Below, one piece after another: positions 18,633-26,947 of a DNA stretch of 64,000 bases. The number at the start of each line of letters is the position of its first letter. Positions within the stretch are counted from its first letter, which is position 1. The DNA comes from Rhodovarius lipocyclicus (GTDB taxonomy: Bacteria > Pseudomonadota > Alphaproteobacteria > Acetobacterales > Acetobacteraceae), in assembly GCF_009900765.1 (NCBI RefSeq), contig NZ_JAAABL010000011.1, positions 1-64,000 on the forward strand, given 5' to 3'. The position numbers and the translations under genes were made by a program. The notes under the pieces are model-generated. The model worked only from the letters and a program-made list of their open reading frames with translations, searched no databases and had not been told where the DNA came from.

Positions 18633-18747
18633 GATATAATTGATATTATTATATCATTTCGTCGGAAAACCCTTCGCCGGTTCCTCGCTGTCCCCAAACT
18701 CCCAAAAAGAAAAGAATGGGGGCCCGGGGGAAATTCCTTTCCCCCGG
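18633..18747 (+). repeat. Palindromic intergenic repeat, copy B (inverted partner of copy A at 0.12-0.24 kb)
   Basis: AT palindrome GATATAAT-TGATATT-ATTATATC (18633-18655), the block AAGAAAAGAATGGGGG (about 18708-18724) and a perfect hairpin CCGGGGGAAA-TTCC-TTTCCCCCGG (18724-18747). Block order matches copy A on the opposite strand. Confidence 0.8.
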
Positions 18748-18806
18748 CAGCGCCCTCCCCCCTCTCGACTCCCCCGCCCCCTCATGCGAACCCATGACCG
18801 GTTCCA

Positions 18807-20033
18807 GTGGGGTTATCCGCCGTGAAAGACAGCATTGCCGCCATCGCGGCTCATCCGCGTTTCCGTGCCGCCTGCGACACCATGCGTGCCGAGCACGACC
18901 GCACGGTGGAGGACATCATCCGCCTGACGGAAATCCCCGCGCCGCCTTTCGCCGAGGAAGTCCGGGCCGCCGCCTATCTGGCCATGTTGAAGGAGCACGG
19001 GCTGGAGGAGGTGGAGCAGGACGAGGTGGGCAATGTGATGGGCCGCCGCCGGGGCTTCGGCAATGGCGAGACGCTGGTGGTCGCGGCGCATCTGGACACG
19101 GTCTTCCCCGCCGGCACGGATGTGAAGGTGCGGCGCGAGGGCACGAAGCTGTTCGCCCCGGGTGTGGGGGACGACACGCGCAGCCTGGCGGTGAACCTGG
19201 CCTTCCTGCGCGCGATGGACGCGGCGGGCATCCGCACCCGGGCGGACATCCTGTTCGTGGGCGATGTGGGAGAGGAAGGGCTGGGCGACCTGCGTGGCGT
19301 GCGCCACCTGTTCACCAAGGGCCGCCACGCTGGCAAGATCGACGCCTTCCTGACCGTGGACAGCCCGGAGGTGGACCGCCTGGTCACCGGCGGGGTGGGG
19401 TCCAAGCGGTATCGGGTGGTGTTCCGGGGGCCGGGCGGGCACAGCTTCGGCGCCTTCGGCCTGGTGAACCCGATGTACGCGATGGCGCAGGCCACCAGCG
19501 GCATCGGCGCCATCCAGGTGCCGCGCGTGCCGCAGACCACGCATTGCGTCTCCATCGTGTCGGGCGGCACCTCGGTGAACGCCATTCCCAATGAGGTGCG
19601 CATCGAGGTGGACCTGCGCAGCCGCGACCCGAAGGAGCTGGCGCGCATCGACGCGGAGTTCCGCGCCATCGTCGCCCGCGCCGTGACGGCCGAGAACACC
19701 ACCCGCGACACCCGCGACGGGCCGGTGACGGCCGAGATCATCCCGATCGGCGACCGCCCGGCCGGCGGCACGGCGCATGACAGCCCCATCGTGGCGGCGG
19801 CGGCGGCGGCGGTGGCCCATTTCGGCTACACCGCCAGCTATGAGGACAGCAGCACCGACGCCAACATCCCGATGAGCCTGGGCATCCCGGCCATCCGCAT
19901 CGGCAGCGGCGGGCGCGGCGGGCGGGCCCATAGCCTGGATGAATGGATCGATGTGGAGCGCGAGGAGAGCCTGCGCGGCATGGGCGCCAGCCTGTTGACC
20001 ATCCTGGCCGCGGCCGGGGCCGATCTGGGCTGA
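18807..20033 (+). CDS. M20-family zinc metallopeptidase (PepT-like)
   Basis: A 408-residue cytoplasmic aminoacylase/peptidase-type enzyme of the M20 family. Metal-site motifs are visible in order: VVAAHLDTVFP near residue 92, APGVGDDTRSL near 118, the catalytic pair in GDVGEEGLGDL near 152, and the last ligand region GRGGRAHSLDEW near 375. The dimerisation domain contains GPGGHSFGAFG. The first start is GTG at 18807; a second GTG at 18822 is equally possible. It stands alone behind a repeat-rich gap. The substrate is likely a di- or tripeptide or an N-acyl amino acid. Confidence 0.88.
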   Translation: MGLSAVKDSIAAIAAHPRFRAACDTMRAEHDRTVEDIIRLTEIPAPPFAEEVRAAAYLAMLKEHGLEEVEQDEVGNVMGRRRGFGNGETLVVAAHLDTVFPAGTDVKVRREGTKLFAPGVGDDTRSLAVNLAFLRAMDAAGIRTRADILFVGDVGEEGLGDLRGVRHLFTKGRHAGKIDAFLTVDSPEVDRLVTGGVGSKRYRVVFRGPGGHSFGAFGLVNPMYAMAQATSGIGAIQVPRVPQTTHCVSIVSGGTSVNAIPNEVRIEVDLRSRDPKELARIDAEFRAIVARAVTAENTTRDTRDGPVTAEIIPIGDRPAGGTAHDSPIVAAAAAAVAHFGYTASYEDSSTDANIPMSLGIPAIRIGSGGRGGRAHSLDEWIDVEREESLRGMGASLLTILAAAGADLG

Positions 20034-20106
20034 TTTGCGTCACGTCAAGGTTGCTGGACTCTTTCCCCGTCATGCTGCGACAGTTGTATGACGGGGGAGG
20101 AAAACC

Positions 20107-20523
20107 ATGCACCAGCGGCACATGTCGGAATTGGTGCGTGACCAGAAGCCATTGGTCATGCCGCCAGACACCACCTTGCGCGAAGCCTGCGCGGCCATGC
20201 ATCAGCGCCGCGTGGGCGCCGTGCTGGTGACATCGCCCGAAGGTGCCCTGCTGGGCATCTTCACCGGCCGTGACGCCCTGCGCTGCCTGGCCCAGGCGCA
20301 CCCGCCGAAAACCCTGGCGGAGGTGATGACCCGCAACCCCTTCACCATCGGCCCGGAGGCGGATGCGATGGAGGCCCTGCGCATGCTGAACGACGCCGGC
20401 GTGCGGCACCTGCCCGTGGTGAAGGAGGGCAGGGTGGTGGGCATCGTCTCGCGGTACGATTTCCGGGCGATGGAACACAGCCGGCTGGAGGAAGAGACCG
20501 GGTATTTCGAGATTCTGCGATAG
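20107..20523 (+). CDS. CBS-domain protein
   Basis: A 138-residue protein of two tandem CBS motifs forming one Bateman module (about residues 5-62 and 70-128). Landmarks are TTLREACAAMHQRRVGAVLV with LLGIFTGRDALR, then MEALRMLNDAGVRHLPVV with VVGIVSRYDF. Such free-standing modules bind adenosine nucleotides and regulate partner proteins. A GGGGGAGGAAAA ribosome site precedes the ATG. It is convergent with the LysR gene. Confidence 0.92.
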   Translation: MHQRHMSELVRDQKPLVMPPDTTLREACAAMHQRRVGAVLVTSPEGALLGIFTGRDALRCLAQAHPPKTLAEVMTRNPFTIGPEADAMEALRMLNDAGVRHLPVVKEGRVVGIVSRYDFRAMEHSRLEEETGYFEILR

Positions 20524-20538
20524 TGTCCTGCCCGCGAA

Positions 20539-20560
20539 GTTCGCGCGCTCTCTCGCGAAC
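20539..20560. terminator. Hairpin between convergent CBS and LysR genes
   Basis: GTTCGCG and CGCGAAC form 7-bp arms around an 8-base loop, just after the CBS stop. There is no T-run, so terminator activity is tentative. A 16-bp palindrome GGCGCGCTAGCGCGCC (20583-20598) spans the LysR stop codon. Confidence 0.4.
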
Positions 20561-20588
20561 GAAGCGGATCGGCAGGCCACCAGGCGCG

Positions 20589-21476
20589 CTAGCGCGCCTT
20601 CTCCCGCACCACCTTCTCGATGGCCCGGATGAACCCCGCCGCGTGGCGGGAGAGCGGGGCCTTCGCGTCCGTCATCAGCGTCACGGGCAGCAGCACGGTG
20701 GGCTCGAAGGGGCGCCAGCCGATGCCGGCCAGCCCTAGCTCCAGGGTGAAATGGTCCGCCAGCGCCACGCCCAGCCCCTGCCGCACGTGGCAGGCGGCGG
20801 TGATGCTCATCGTCACCTGCAGGCAGACGTCCCGCCGCACGCCGGCGCTGTCGAAGGCCTCGTCCAGCAACTGGCCGAAATAGGTGTCGGAGCCGAAGGA
20901 GATCAGCGGGTAGGGCGCCACCAGGGCAGGGGTGGCGACGGGGTGTTTCAGCAGCGGGTGGCCGTGCGGGGCCAGCACCACCATGCGCGCGGCGCCCAGC
21001 GTGCGCACCGCCACCCCGGGCACGGTGGCGGGGGACAGGCTGATGCCGAAATCCGCCTGGCCATCGGCCACCGCCGCCGCCACGTCCCGCGCGGGGGCGA
21101 GGTGGGAGGAGACGCGGATCTCCGGGTGCGCCTTGCGGAACAGGGCGGTGGCCATGGGCAGCAGCGCCGTGGCGCTGGCCGAGGACGCCGCCACCCGGAT
21201 CAGCCCCGCGCCACCCGCCCGCACCTCTCCGGTCAGGCGCTGGAAAGCGGAAAGCTCGTTCATGATGCGGTCGGCGTCGGGCAGCAGGCGCTCGGCCTCC
21301 GGCGTCGGGTACAGGCGGCCGCGCAGGGGGCGCAGCAGCTTGAAGCCCAGCCCGCGCTCCATCGCCTGCATCGCCTTGCTGACGGCGGGCTGGGTGATAC
21401 CCAGGAAATCCGCGGCGGCGGTGATGGTGCCGCAGCGCATCACGGCGTGGAAGATCTGCAACTGCCTGGGGTTCAT
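20589..21476 (-). CDS. LysR-family regulator, divergent from the hyuAB operon
   Basis: A 295-residue LysR regulator. The helix-turn-helix is at residues 1-60 (MNPRQLQIFHAVMRCGTITA, then AADFLGITQPAVSKAMQAME), and the effector domain follows. The start at 21476 was chosen because GGAGG lies 5 bases upstream; an in-frame ATG at 21506 lacks this. It is transcribed away from the hydantoinase operon, separated by 114 bp, so it very probably controls that operon. Confidence 0.92.
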   Translation of the reverse strand: MNPRQLQIFHAVMRCGTITAAADFLGITQPAVSKAMQAMERGLGFKLLRPLRGRLYPTPEAERLLPDADRIMNELSAFQRLTGEVRAGGAGLIRVAASSASATALLPMATALFRKAHPEIRVSSHLAPARDVAAAVADGQADFGISLSPATVPGVAVRTLGAARMVVLAPHGHPLLKHPVATPALVAPYPLISFGSDTYFGQLLDEAFDSAGVRRDVCLQVTMSITAACHVRQGLGVALADHFTLELGLAGIGWRPFEPTVLLPVTLMTDAKAPLSRHAAGFIRAIEKVVREKAR

Positions 21477-21590
21477 CGTGCCCTCCGAGCCATAACCCGC
21501 AGTCATGCCCTTCCTTCACCTCTTCTGTCGACCGGCACTTTCGCCCGCAGTTAGGTTCCCCGCCACTGAAGCAGATGAGGATTGGGGCGT

Positions 21591-23699
21591 ATGGGTCACC
21601 GCGTGGGCGTGGATATCGGCGGAACCTTCATCGATTTCTGCCTGTGGGACGAGGACCGGGAGGAGCTGCACAGCCTGAAGGTGCTGACCACCCCCGACAC
21701 CCCGGGCGCCGAGCTGCTGCGCGGCCTCGAGATCCTGCAGGAGCGCCACGGCGTCAAACCCGAGGACATCACCCGCTTCGTCCACGGCACCACGGTGGGC
21801 ATCAACACCGTCATCCAGCGCAAGGGCGCGGCCATGGCGCTGCTGACCACCGAGAATTTCGAGGACGTGATCGAACTGGCCCGGCTGCGCATGCCGGAGG
21901 CCTATTCCCTGTTCTCCCGCCGGGGGGAGCCCCTGGTGCCCCGCGACCGCATCTATGGCATCCGCGAGCGCATGCTGGCGAGCGGCGAGGAGGAAACCCC
22001 GCTGGACGAAGCCGGCGTGGCCGCCGCCGTCGCCCGCGCCCAGGCCAAGGGGGTGGCGGGCATCATCGTCTCCTTCCTCAATGCCTATCGCAACCCGGCG
22101 CATGAGGAAGCGGCGGTGGCCATCGTGCGCCGCCTGGCGCCCGAGCTGTTCGTGTTCCGCGCCAGCGAGGTGTGGCCCGTGATCCGCGAGTATGAGCGCA
22201 CGACGACGGCCCTCATCAACGGCTATGTCCACCCCAAGATAAGGGATTACCTGGACAACCTGATCGGCGGGCTGCGGGGCAAGGGTGTCACGGTCGATCC
22301 GCTGATCACCAAGTCCAATGGCGGGGTGATGTCGGCGGCGCTGGGCAAGCAGAACTGCGTCTCCATGGTGCTGTCGGGCACGGCCTCCGGCGTCATGGGC
22401 GCGGCCTGGGTCGCGCGGGAAGCGGGCGAGCCCAACGCCATCACCCTGGATATCGGCGGCACCAGCGCGGATGTGGCGCTGGTGATCGACGGCCAGCCGC
22501 AATTCGGCTCGGGTGAGAAGATCGGCGACCTGCCGCTGTATATCCCCAGCGTGGCTGTCACGTCGATCGGCGATGGCGGCGGGTCCATCGCCTGGATCGA
22601 CGGCTTCGGCGTGCTGAAGGTGGGGCCGGAGAGCGCCGGCTCCACCCCCGGCCCCGCCTGCTACGGGCGCGGCGGCACCCGGCCCACCATCACCGACGCC
22701 TTCGTGGTCTGCGGCTTCCTGGGCCAGCACGACATCGCCTATGGCGCCTTCCGGCCCGACCCGGAGCTGGCGCGCCAGGCCATCGGGGGGCTGGCCGAAA
22801 AGCTCGGCATGTCGCTGGAAAAGACGGCGGAATCCATCATCCGCATCTCCGTCTCATCCATGTTCGCGGAGGTGAACAAGCTGGTCGCCCGCCATGGCGT
22901 GGACCCGCGCGACTACGCGCTGCTGACCTTCGGCGGCGCCGGGCCCATGATGGGCTGCTTCCTGGCGCGGGAGCTGGGGATGCGCCGGGTGCTCATCCCC
23001 TCCCGCCCCGGGGTGGTCAGCGCGCTGGGCGGGCTGGTGGCGGATGTGAAGAACGACTTCATCCGCACCCCCTTCATCACCGCCGATGCCGCCAACGCGC
23101 CCGCGTTGAAGCGCGAGGCGGCCTCCCTGATCGCCCAGGCCACTGCCTGGCTGCGCGACGAACAGGGGTTTTCCGGCGAGGCCACGCCACGCTGGCAGGC
23201 CGACATGCACTATCGCGGCCAGTCCTTCGAGATCGAGGTGCCGCTGGACGCCCAGGATGTCGAGGCCGCCGACATGGCCGCGATCGCCGAGGCCTTCCAC
23301 CTGGCGCATGAGGGCATCTACGACTTCTGCGACCGGACGGCGCCGGTGCAGATCATGAACCTGCGCCTGGTCATGTCCGGCAGTTATGGCAAGCCGCGCC
23401 TGCGGCCCCTGCCCGAGGGTGCCGCCGCCCCCGCCGTGCCGGAGCGCGAGCTGCGCGTCTTCTTCGACGATGGCTGGCACCGGATCCCGCTATACGACCG
23501 GTCCACGCTGAAAAGCGGCCAGACCTTCAGCAGCCCCTGCGTGGTGGCGCAGGAGGACACGACCTGCTGCATCCCGCCCGGCTTCACGGCGCGGGTGGAT
23601 GCGACGGGTAACATCATCCTCGGAGCCGGTTCCAGCCAGGCGGCCACGCCCGGCGGTTCGGAACATGCGGCCAAACATCTCTCTATGCGCGCGGAGTAA
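21591..23699 (+). CDS. hyuA: Hydantoinase/oxoprolinase family protein, subunit A
   Basis: A 702-residue subunit of the ATP-dependent N-methylhydantoinase/5-oxoprolinase/acetone carboxylase family. The N-terminus has GVDIGGTFIDFCLWD, an ASKHA phosphate loop, followed by FVHGTTVGINTVIQRKGA. Centrally there is ITLDIGGTSADVAL and SIAWIDGFGVLKVGPESAGS. The family opens cyclic amides using ATP. The ATG at 21591 has GAGG upstream; a TTG at 21582 is less likely. It is followed 4 bp later by hyuB, and the true substrate could be oxoproline, a hydantoin or another lactam. Confidence 0.93.
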   Translation: MGHRVGVDIGGTFIDFCLWDEDREELHSLKVLTTPDTPGAELLRGLEILQERHGVKPEDITRFVHGTTVGINTVIQRKGAAMALLTTENFEDVIELARLRMPEAYSLFSRRGEPLVPRDRIYGIRERMLASGEEETPLDEAGVAAAVARAQAKGVAGIIVSFLNAYRNPAHEEAAVAIVRRLAPELFVFRASEVWPVIREYERTTTALINGYVHPKIRDYLDNLIGGLRGKGVTVDPLITKSNGGVMSAALGKQNCVSMVLSGTASGVMGAAWVAREAGEPNAITLDIGGTSADVALVIDGQPQFGSGEKIGDLPLYIPSVAVTSIGDGGGSIAWIDGFGVLKVGPESAGSTPGPACYGRGGTRPTITDAFVVCGFLGQHDIAYGAFRPDPELARQAIGGLAEKLGMSLEKTAESIIRISVSSMFAEVNKLVARHGVDPRDYALLTFGGAGPMMGCFLARELGMRRVLIPSRPGVVSALGGLVADVKNDFIRTPFITADAANAPALKREAASLIAQATAWLRDEQGFSGEATPRWQADMHYRGQSFEIEVPLDAQDVEAADMAAIAEAFHLAHEGIYDFCDRTAPVQIMNLRLVMSGSYGKPRLRPLPEGAAAPAVPERELRVFFDDGWHRIPLYDRSTLKSGQTFSSPCVVAQEDTTCCIPPGFTARVDATGNIILGAGSSQAATPGGSEHAAKHLSMRAE

Positions 23700-23703
23700 G
23701 CCC

Positions 23704-25689
23704 ATGGCGCTGGACAAGATCACGCTGGAAATCCTGGCGAACCACACCCGGGCGGCGGCCGAGAACATGGCCTATACCCTGTACCGCACCGCCCATTCCG
23801 CCTTCGTGAAGGAGACGGAGGACTTCACCATCCAGATCCTGGACGCGCACGGCAAGACCTGCGCCGTGCCGATGGATCTGGGCGCCACCTGGTATCCCGG
23901 CCTGGACTACAGCCGCGCCATGCCGATGGTGGGGCCGATGGAGCCGGGCGACATCTGCATCACCAACGACCCGTATTCCGGCTACCTCGCCACCCACACG
24001 CCGGACCTGGTGATGTGGAAGCCGGTGTTCCATGAGGGCGAGCTGATCTGCTTCGCCTCCGGCCATATCCACAACACCGATATGGGCGGCGCGGTGCCCG
24101 CCAGCCTTTCCCGCGCGCTGACCGAGGTGCACCAGGAAGGCATCCGGTTCCGCCCCTCCAAGCTCTACCGCGCCGGGGTGCTGAACCAGGAGCTGGTGGA
24201 CATCATGATGACGAATGTCCGCAAGCCCGAACTCAACAAGGGCGACCTGAAGGCCTTCGTCGGCGCCATGCACACCGGCGAGCGCAAGATCCGCGAGATG
24301 ATCGCCAAGTTCGGCGTGGACACGCTGCGCCAGGGCCTGTCGGACCTGCAGGACTACGCCGAGCACCAGGCGCGCGAGATCCTGCGCTCCATCCCCGATG
24401 GCGAGTATTTCTTCGCCGACTACGCGGATGAGGACGGGCCGAACGGCTATCCGGCGCGGCTGGCGGTGACGCTGCGCATCAAGGGCGACGCGGCGGAGCT
24501 GGATTTCACCGGCACCGACCCGCAGCTGACCTCCTCGCTGAACGTGCCCACGGGCGGCAATCCGCACCACACGCTGCTGCTGGTGGGGGTGTATTACATC
24601 CTCTACTCGCTGAACCCGGGGCTGCTGCTGAATTGCGGGCTGGTGCGGCCGTTCCGCTGCATCCTGCCCGAAGGCACGATGGTGAACCCCAGCTTCCCGG
24701 CCGCGGTGGGCATGCGCAGCCTGTCCTGCGCGCGGCTGCGCAGCCTGATGTTCGGCGTGTTCGGCCAGGCGATGCCGGAACGCATGCCGGCCGCCCCGGC
24801 CGGTTCCAGCTCCATCGTCAACGTCATGACGCATGACGACCGCACGGGCGACAGCGTGATCGCCGCCGTGAACCCGGTGGTGGGCGGTGCCGGCGGCATG
24901 CCGCATGGCGACGGCACCAATGGCTGCGGCGCCGATGCGGCGTACCTCAAGAACACGCCCATCGAGATCACCGAGGCCGAGGTGCCCATCCGCTTCCGGG
25001 CCTACAAGCTGGCGTCCGGCACCGGCGGCGCCGGGCGCTGGCGCGGCGGGCTCGCCACCCGGATGGAATTCCAGATGTTCACGCCGGACACGCGCATCAC
25101 CGCCCGCAACCGCGACCGCTGCCGCTTCCAGCCCTGGGGCATATTGGGCGGCAAGGCGGGCGCCGCCTCGACCATGACGCTGAACCCCGGCCAGCCGAAT
25201 GAGCGCGTGCTGAACAACATCGACACCTTCACCGCCAGCCCGGGCGACATCATGCGGATCGTCTCCCCCGGCGGGGGCGGGCGCGGCAACCCGCTGGAGC
25301 GCGAGCCGGAGCGCGTGCTGCGTGACGTGATCTGCGGCTATGTCACGCCCGAATCCGCGCTGGAGGATTACGGCGTGGTGCTGGTGGGCGAAACCATCGA
25401 CGAAGCCGCCACCCAGGCCCTGCGCGCCAGCCGCGCGACCCGCGAACCCCCGCCGCATTTCGATTTCGGCCCGGCGCGCGAGAGCTTCGAGCGCGTCTGG
25501 AACGCCGCCGCCTATGCCGAGCTGACGGCCATCCTGGCCGCGCTGCCCGTGCATTGGCGCTTCTTCGTCAAGCACGAGCTGATGAAGAGCGTGACCGCGG
25601 AGGGTGGCGGCGCCGAGGCCGTGCGCGCCGCCTGGCAGGCGCTGCTGCGCCGCCTGCCCTACATGCAGCCGAAACAGGCCGCCGAGTAA
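23704..25689 (+). CDS. hyuB: Hydantoinase/oxoprolinase family protein, subunit B
   Basis: A 661-residue partner of subunit A. Typical blocks are LDKITLEILANHTRAAAENM at the start, DICITNDPYSGYLATHTPD, FASGHIHNTDMGGAVPAS (metal-binding histidines), EGIRFRPSKLY, a PTGGNPHH motif and the C-terminal RIVSPGGGGRGNPLERE. The two subunits form the active ATP-dependent cyclic amide hydrolase in the cytoplasm. The start at 23704 leaves a 4-bp gap after hyuA. It is followed by a hairpin and a Bug binding protein gene. Confidence 0.94.
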   Translation: MALDKITLEILANHTRAAAENMAYTLYRTAHSAFVKETEDFTIQILDAHGKTCAVPMDLGATWYPGLDYSRAMPMVGPMEPGDICITNDPYSGYLATHTPDLVMWKPVFHEGELICFASGHIHNTDMGGAVPASLSRALTEVHQEGIRFRPSKLYRAGVLNQELVDIMMTNVRKPELNKGDLKAFVGAMHTGERKIREMIAKFGVDTLRQGLSDLQDYAEHQAREILRSIPDGEYFFADYADEDGPNGYPARLAVTLRIKGDAAELDFTGTDPQLTSSLNVPTGGNPHHTLLLVGVYYILYSLNPGLLLNCGLVRPFRCILPEGTMVNPSFPAAVGMRSLSCARLRSLMFGVFGQAMPERMPAAPAGSSSIVNVMTHDDRTGDSVIAAVNPVVGGAGGMPHGDGTNGCGADAAYLKNTPIEITEAEVPIRFRAYKLASGTGGAGRWRGGLATRMEFQMFTPDTRITARNRDRCRFQPWGILGGKAGAASTMTLNPGQPNERVLNNIDTFTASPGDIMRIVSPGGGGRGNPLEREPERVLRDVICGYVTPESALEDYGVVLVGETIDEAATQALRASRATREPPPHFDFGPARESFERVWNAAAYAELTAILAALPVHWRFFVKHELMKSVTAEGGGAEAVRAAWQALLRRLPYMQPKQAAE

Positions 25690-25694
25690 TGCCA

Positions 25695-25736
25695 GGGCGC
25701 CCCGTGTCCCGCGGGACACGCAACGCAAGGCGCCCG
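25695..25736 (+). promoter_or_regulatory. Nested palindrome between hyuB and the Bug gene
   Basis: An 18-bp perfect palindrome CGTGTCCCGCGGGACACG (25703-25720) is nested between GGGCGCC (25695) and GGCGCCC (25730), giving a larger potential stem. No T-run follows. It may protect the upstream mRNA end or partly terminate. Confidence 0.5.
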
Positions 25737-25798
25737 GCCAACAACAAGGAAGCCGCCGGTCCTGACCGCACGGGACCCAAGACAAAGGAGCGACACTG

Positions 25799-26797
25799 AT
25801 GCCCGATCCCACCCTTTGGGCGCTACGGCGCCGGACACTGCTGGCTTCCTCCGTGGCCGGGCTCTCGATGCCCGGCCTTTCGCGCGCTCAGGGCCCATGG
25901 CCCAGCCGGCCGATCCGCTTCGTGGTGCCGCTGGGCCCGGGCGGCGCCACGGACATCGTGATGCGCATCATCGCCCCCAAGCTGGGCGAGATCCTGGGCA
26001 CCACCTGCGTGGTGGAAAACCGGGTGGGCGCCGGCGGGGTGGTGGGCACCGACCACATCGCGAAATCGGCGCCGGACGGCTACAGCTTCATCCACGCCTC
26101 CGTCTCCACCATCGCCATCGCGCCTTTTTTGTATGAGCGCCTGCCCTATGACCCGCAGACGGACCTGACGCCGATCGCCCCCAGCGTGTTCGTGCCGCTG
26201 TGCCTGTCGGTGACCACGAAGAACCTCAACGTCACCTCCCTGCAGGGGCTGATCGAGGAGATGCGGGCCCGCCCCGGCCAGCTCAGCTTCGCCAGCAACG
26301 GCACCGGGGCCACCAGCCACCTGGCCGGCGCCAACCTGCTGCGCCTGACCGGCTGCCGGGCGGAGCACGTGCCCTATCGCAGCGGGGCGGAGGCCATCAA
26401 CGCGCTGGTCGCGGGCGATGTGCAGTTCGCCTTCGACATCGCGGCCCTGCACGGCCCCCAGGCGCGGGACGGGCGCATCCGCATCATCATGGCCACGCCC
26501 GACCGCCAGCCGCTGATCCCCGATGTGCCCAGCAACACCGAGGCCGGCCTGCCGGACCTGAAGGCCTATGCCTGGTTCGGCTTCTTCGGCCCCGCCGGCC
26601 TGCCGCCCGAAATGGTCACGCGCCTGAACGCCGCGATCAACGAGGCGATGGCCGAGCCCGCCATCAAGGCCCGGCTGGAGCAATCGGGCATGCCGCCCAT
26701 GCTGGGCTACACCCCGGACCGCTTCGGCGCCTTTATCCGGGAGGAGCGGGAGTTCTGGCCGCCGATCATCCGGGCCTCCGGCGCGCGGGTGCAGTAG
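25799..26797 (+). CDS. Bug-family substrate-binding protein of the hyuAB operon
   Basis: A 332-residue periplasmic binding protein of the tripartite tricarboxylate transporter type. A twin-arginine-like or Sec signal (RRRTLLASSVAGLSMPGLSRAQ) leads to PSRPIRFVVPLGPGGATDIVMR. Later blocks are TTCVVENRVGAGGVVGTDHI, LSFASNGTGATSHLAGANLL and HVPYRSGAEAINALVAGDVQ. AAAGGAG precedes the start. It is co-directional with hyuAB, 109 bp downstream, which suggests it brings in the cyclic amide or a carboxylate related to it. TctA/TctB are not in the window. Confidence 0.93.
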   Translation: MPDPTLWALRRRTLLASSVAGLSMPGLSRAQGPWPSRPIRFVVPLGPGGATDIVMRIIAPKLGEILGTTCVVENRVGAGGVVGTDHIAKSAPDGYSFIHASVSTIAIAPFLYERLPYDPQTDLTPIAPSVFVPLCLSVTTKNLNVTSLQGLIEEMRARPGQLSFASNGTGATSHLAGANLLRLTGCRAEHVPYRSGAEAINALVAGDVQFAFDIAALHGPQARDGRIRIIMATPDRQPLIPDVPSNTEAGLPDLKAYAWFGFFGPAGLPPEMVTRLNAAINEAMAEPAIKARLEQSGMPPMLGYTPDRFGAFIREEREFWPPIIRASGARVQ

Positions 26798-26805
26798 GGG
26801 CACGG

Positions 26806-26832
26806 CGCGGGAGGGGCGCGCGCCCCCTCCCG
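26806..26832 (+). terminator. GC-rich hairpin after the Bug gene
   Basis: GCGGGAGGGG and its near-complement CCCCCTCCCGC pair with one bulged base, starting 8 bp after the stop codon. The following T content is weak, so this is a probable rather than certain terminator. Confidence 0.5.
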
Positions 26833-26848
26833 CCCTGTTACACGGTGC

Positions 26849-26879
26849 CATGAAAGTGTCATGAAAACAGTCTGTTAAC
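26849..26879 (+). promoter_or_regulatory. Putative shared RTX-gene control motif, copy 2
   Basis: CATG, six bases, TCATGA, eight bases, then TGTTAAC, ending 69 bp before the ATG of the second RTX gene. It matches the block order upstream of the RTX nuclease (8945-8972), with the same spacing between the first two blocks. Confidence 0.55.
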
Positions 26880-26947
26880 CTGCTTCTGCCTCGACGTCTT
26901 CCCAGGCATGTTCCGCGGCGACCGAACCCGCCCGCAAAGGAACATCC

